Positions 60,581-64,000 of a stretch of 64,000 nucleotides of DNA are shown piece after piece. Location: NCBI RefSeq assembly GCF_013523055.1, contig NZ_JAAMQM010000025.1, forward strand, positions 1 to 64,000, in the 5' to 3' direction. The notes under the pieces are model-generated. The model searched no databases, was not told where the DNA came from, and saw only the letters and a list, made by a program, of their open reading frames with translations. The stretch is from Pseudomonas capeferrum (lineage in GTDB: Bacteria > Pseudomonadota > Gammaproteobacteria > Pseudomonadales > Pseudomonadaceae). A program made the position numbers and the translations under genes. Position 1 is the first letter of the stretch. Each line of letters opens with the position of its first letter.

Positions 60581-63500
60581 TTGCCAAACTGATCCGCTGG
60601 TCGGTAGGCAACCGTGTGCTGGTGCTCCTCGCCACGCTGTTTCTGGTGGCATGGGGCTTCGTCTCGGTGCGTAGCCTGCCAATCGACGCCTTGCCCGACC
60701 TGTCGGACGTGCAGGTGATCATCCGCACGTCCTACCCAGGCCAGGCTCCCCAAATCGTTGAGAATCAGGTGACCTATCCGCTGACCACAACCATGCTCTC
60801 GGTTCCGGGGGCCAAAACGGTACGCGGTTTCTCCGCCTTCGGTGACAGCTTCGTCTACGTGCTGTTCGAGGACGGCACCGATCTGTATTGGGCGCGCTCA
60901 CGGGTGCTTGAGTACCTGAGCCAGGCGCAATCGCGATTACCTGAGGCAGCCAAGCCGGTACTGGGCCCGGATGCCACCGGAGTGGGCTGGATTTATCAGT
61001 ATGCGTTGGTCGATCGCAACGGCGGCCATGACCTGTCGCAACTGCGCAGCCTGCAGGACTGGTTCCTGCGCTATGAGCTCAAGACCCTGCCGGATGTCGC
61101 TGAGGTAGCCACCATCGGCGGTATGGTCAAGCAGTACCAAGTCGTCCTCGATCCGCTGCGCATGGCCAGCCTCGGTATCACCCAGGCTGAGGTGGTTGAG
61201 GCTATAGGCAAGGCCAACCAGGAGACCGGTGGCGGTGTACTGGAGCAGGGCGAAGCGGAGTTCATGGTACGTGCGGCCGGCTACCTGCGATCGCTGGATG
61301 ATTTCAGAGCGATACCGCTGCGACTGGCTACCAAGGGCGTGCCGGTGACATTAGGCGACGTCGCTACGGTGCAGATAGGTCCGGAAGCCCGCAGAGGCAT
61401 AGGCGAACTGGACGGCCTCGGCGAAGCCGTAGGAGGGGTGGTGATCCTGCGCAGCGGGAAGAATGCTCGTGAGGCCATCGGGCACGTCAAGGCCAAGCTA
61501 GAAACCCTGAAGAAAGGCCTGCCAGCCGGGGTGGAGCTTGTCACCGTCTACGACCGCAGCCAGTTGATCGACCGTGCCGTGGAGAACCTCAGTCACAAGC
61601 TGATCGAGGAATTCGTAGTAGTGGCGTTGGTATGCGCAGCGTTTCTCTGGCACCTGCGCTCGTCGTTGGTGGCTATCGTGTCGCTTCCCGTGGGAATCTT
61701 GATTGCGCTGATTGTCATGCGTCATCAGGGTATCAATGCCAACATCATGTCCCTTGGCGGAATCGCTATTGCCATCGGTGCAATGGTGGACGCTGCCGTG
61801 GTCATGATCGAGAACGCCCACAAACGTGTTGAGGCTTGGCATGCCCGGCATCCTGGTCAACCCTTGCGAGGCGAAGCGCATTGGAGGGTAATGACAGAGG
61901 CGGCCGTCGAGGTAGGACCGGCACTATTCTTCAGCCTGATGATCATCACGCTATCGTTCATCCCGGTGTTCACGCTGCAAGCCCAGGAAGGGCGTCTCTT
62001 CGCACCCCTGGCCTTTACCAAGACCTACGCAATGGCAGCGGCGGCTGCGCTATCGGTGACCCTGATTCCGGTGCTGATGGGGTACTGGATCAGAGGGCCA
62101 CTGCCTGCGGAACAGCGCAACCCGCTCAACCGGGGCCTCATCCGGCTGTACCGTCCGGCATTAGAGGTCGTCCTGCGCCGGCCTCTGGTTACCCTCGCTG
62201 GAGCATTGCTCATCCTGCTCAGCAGTCTGTGGCCCTTGAATCATCTTGGGGGCGAGTTCCTTCCTCCGCTCGATGAAGGTGATCTGCTTTACATGCCTTC
62301 AGCCTTGCCTGGACTCTCGGCGCAGAAAGCTTCAGAGCTGTTGCAGCGAACGGATCGTCTGATTCGAACTGTTCCCGAGGTGGCCAGTGTCTTTGGTAAA
62401 GCCGGCCGCGCCGAGTCCGCTACCGACCCGGCACCGCTGGAGATGTTCGAGACCATCGTTCGGCTCAAGCCCAAGAGTGAGTGGCGTCCAGGAATGACCA
62501 CGGAGAAGCTCATCGAGGAGCTTGATCGCACTGTGCGTGTGCCTGGGCTGACCAACATCTGGATCCCGCCCATCCGCAACCGCATCGATATGCTGGCCAC
62601 CGGTATCAAGAGCCCAATAGGCGTCAAGGTGGCCGGCAGCGACCTAGACCAGATAGACCGGGCTACCCTCGCTGTGGAGCGGGCAGCGAAAAAGGTTCCT
62701 GGAGTGACTTCGGCGCTGGCGGAGCGTTTGACTGGTGGCCGCTACATTGATCTGGATATCGATCGCCATGCCGCTGCCCGTTACGGTCTGAACATCACCG
62801 ACGTACAGGCCCTCGTGGCTGGCGCCATTGGTGGCGAAACCATTGGAGAAACGGTTGAAGGCTTGGCCCGCTATCCCATCAGCGTGCGCTATCCACGCGA
62901 ATGGCGTGATTCCGTGGAGGCGTTGCGTCAGCTGCCGATCTACACCTCGCAGGGCGGTCAGCTGACGCTCGGCAGCGTGGCCCGCATACGTATCGCTGAT
63001 GGCCCGCCCATGCTTAAGAGCGAGAATGCTCGCCCCTCGGGTTGGGTGTACATCGATGTGCGCGGCCGGGATCTATCGTCTGTTGTGGCAGACCTTCGTC
63101 AGGCGATCAACAGCGAGGTGAAGCTCGATCCAGGCATGAGCTTGAGCTACTCCGGCCAGTTCGAATACCTGGAGCGGGCGAATGCCCGTCTGGCCTGGGT
63201 GGTGCCGGCGACGCTGGCCATCATCTTCGTGCTGCTCTACCTGACCTTTGGGCGCCTCGGTGAGGCGTTGCTCATCATGGGCACACTACCGTTCGCGCTG
63301 ACCGGAGGCGTTTGGCTGCTGTACCTGCTGGGCTACAACCTGTCGGTGGCCACAGGCGTTGGTTTCATTGCCCTGGCCGGCGTAGCGGCGGAGTTCGGAG
63401 TGATCATGCTCATCTACCTGAATAACGCTTGGGCTGAGCGTCAAGCCAAAGGCGAAACCACACGAACAGCGCTGCTCGACGCGATCCGTGAGGGCGCGGT

Positions 63501-63735
63501 GCAACGCATCAGGCCCAAGGCAATGACTGTGGCGGTCATCGTTGCAGGCTTGCTGCCCATCCTCTGGAGCAGCGGTACCGGCAGCGAGGTCATGAGCCGC
63601 ATCGCGGTTCCCATGGTGGGCGGCATGCTCACCGCCCCCTTGCTTTCCCTTTTTGTAATCCCTGCGGCGTACTGGCTGATCCGTCGCCGCGAACTTGCTG
63701 TAACTACCCCCAACCTCTCAGGAGAAATCCAATGA
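60577..63735 (+). CDS. cusA: HME-RND heavy-metal efflux pump CusA
   Basis: 1052 residues, full length. Starts MIAKLIRWSVGNRVLVLLAT. Twelve membrane helices in two sets; the HME-RND helix IV region GGIAIAIGAMVDAAVVMIEN carries the acidic residue of the proton relay. The periplasmic porter domains have the Met-rich relay expected for Cu/Ag. Overlaps cusB and cusF by 4 bases, so cusCBAF is one operon. Confidence 0.93.
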   Translation: MIAKLIRWSVGNRVLVLLATLFLVAWGFVSVRSLPIDALPDLSDVQVIIRTSYPGQAPQIVENQVTYPLTTTMLSVPGAKTVRGFSAFGDSFVYVLFEDGTDLYWARSRVLEYLSQAQSRLPEAAKPVLGPDATGVGWIYQYALVDRNGGHDLSQLRSLQDWFLRYELKTLPDVAEVATIGGMVKQYQVVLDPLRMASLGITQAEVVEAIGKANQETGGGVLEQGEAEFMVRAAGYLRSLDDFRAIPLRLATKGVPVTLGDVATVQIGPEARRGIGELDGLGEAVGGVVILRSGKNAREAIGHVKAKLETLKKGLPAGVELVTVYDRSQLIDRAVENLSHKLIEEFVVVALVCAAFLWHLRSSLVAIVSLPVGILIALIVMRHQGINANIMSLGGIAIAIGAMVDAAVVMIENAHKRVEAWHARHPGQPLRGEAHWRVMTEAAVEVGPALFFSLMIITLSFIPVFTLQAQEGRLFAPLAFTKTYAMAAAAALSVTLIPVLMGYWIRGPLPAEQRNPLNRGLIRLYRPALEVVLRRPLVTLAGALLILLSSLWPLNHLGGEFLPPLDEGDLLYMPSALPGLSAQKASELLQRTDRLIRTVPEVASVFGKAGRAESATDPAPLEMFETIVRLKPKSEWRPGMTTEKLIEELDRTVRVPGLTNIWIPPIRNRIDMLATGIKSPIGVKVAGSDLDQIDRATLAVERAAKKVPGVTSALAERLTGGRYIDLDIDRHAAARYGLNITDVQALVAGAIGGETIGETVEGLARYPISVRYPREWRDSVEALRQLPIYTSQGGQLTLGSVARIRIADGPPMLKSENARPSGWVYIDVRGRDLSSVVADLRQAINSEVKLDPGMSLSYSGQFEYLERANARLAWVVPATLAIIFVLLYLTFGRLGEALLIMGTLPFALTGGVWLLYLLGYNLSVATGVGFIALAGVAAEFGVIMLIYLNNAWAERQAKGETTRTALLDAIREGAVQRIRPKAMTVAVIVAGLLPILWSSGTGSEVMSRIAVPMVGGMLTAPLLSLFVIPAAYWLIRRRELAVTTPNLSGEIQ

Positions 63736-64000
63736 AAAAGCTAATTGTCATCGCAGGCCTGGTCACCGCTTTTGCCACCAGTGTGCATGCCCAGGACATG
63801 GATGGTATGGACATGAAGAAAATGCCAGCCTCCGCCGAGGGGGGCCAAGGGAGCCAGGCGGCTCCCACTGCGCATGCTGAGGGGACAATAAAGGCGCTGG
63901 ATCTTCAAAGCGGGAAAATCACCTTAGCGCACGGCCCGGTAGCAGAGCTCAAATGGCCGGCGATGACCATGGGCTTCCAATCTGAGCCTGCACAGCTGAA
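63732..64000 (+). CDS. cusF: CusF-like periplasmic copper chaperone (cut by window end)
   Basis: The first 89 codons. Signal peptide ends VHA-QD; Met-rich linker DMDGMDMKKM; then the CusF OB domain with ITLAHGPVAELKWPAMTMGF, which carries the ligands His, Trp and two Met. It hands Cu(I)/Ag(I) to CusB. The stop codon lies beyond the window. Confidence 0.9.
   Translation, partial: MKKLIVIAGLVTAFATSVHAQDMDGMDMKKMPASAEGGQGSQAAPTAHAEGTIKALDLQSGKITLAHGPVAELKWPAMTMGFQSEPAQL

Overview
The window reads as Pseudomonas chromosome, most likely the P. putida group. Reasons: moderately high GC, MvaT-type H-NS, DUF2790 and PtrA-like periplasmic proteins, a near-perfect ColR-type box, and a czcRS / gtrA-arnT / P1B-ATPase order that I recall from the near-origin metal region of P. 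putida (memory, not checked). No rRNA, tRNA, CRISPR array or cas gene was recognised.

Region 1 (1-19.2 kb) is a zinc/cadmium/cobalt and envelope cluster. It holds a P1B-4 metal ATPase, an OprP/OprO-like porin, a LysR regulator, a GtrA / glycosyltransferase / ArnT-like operon, the two-component pair czcS-czcR, the CDF exporter czcD, an eptA phosphoethanolamine transferase, two DUF2790 proteins and a PtrA-like protein. A 28-bp element with an ATTGTAA core lies upstream of four of these units (a fifth, weaker copy precedes the PtrA-like gene), suggesting one response-regulator regulon that couples metal export to lipid A / surface modification. One target has a long structured leader that ends in an intrinsic terminator 12 bp before its start codon.

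Region 2 (19,244-25,039) is a 5.8-kb IS66-family element with 22-bp inverted termini (21/22 identical) and an 8-bp target duplication GTCGTAGC. Besides tnpA-tnpB-tnpC it carries a SulP transporter, a universal stress protein and a Nudix hydrolase as passengers.

Region 3 (25.05-46.55 kb) is a Tn7-like block. tnsA-tnsB-tnsC lie at its right side, with a tniQ gene, a tnsD-like gene split by an IS5-family insertion (TTAG duplication), an N-terminally shortened TniQ relative, an mvaT gene, a three-gene TIGR04255/HTH-membrane/unknown operon and about a dozen small hypothetical genes. Two related ~60-70-bp palindromes (TGTAAACC...GGTTTACA) sit at its outer edges, just past the outermost genes. They are the best boundary candidates, although no 5-bp target duplication flanks them.

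Region 4 (46.6-50.1 kb) holds a HEPN/Toprim-type protein, a DUF488 protein, an unknown partner and an AbrB/MazE-type antitoxin-like protein; it looks like a small accessory or defence patch.

Region 5 (50.1-64 kb) is a copper/silver resistance cluster: DUF411, cytochrome c, copB, a Met/His-rich protein and copA on the minus strand; a PtrA-like gene; copR-copS; and cusC-cusB-cusA-cusF (cusF cut by the window end). Two 17-bp elements that match at 14 positions mark the probable CopR sites. Periplasmic oxidation and sequestration (CopA/CopB and Met-rich proteins), trans-envelope efflux (CusCBA/F) and CopRS sensing would act together.
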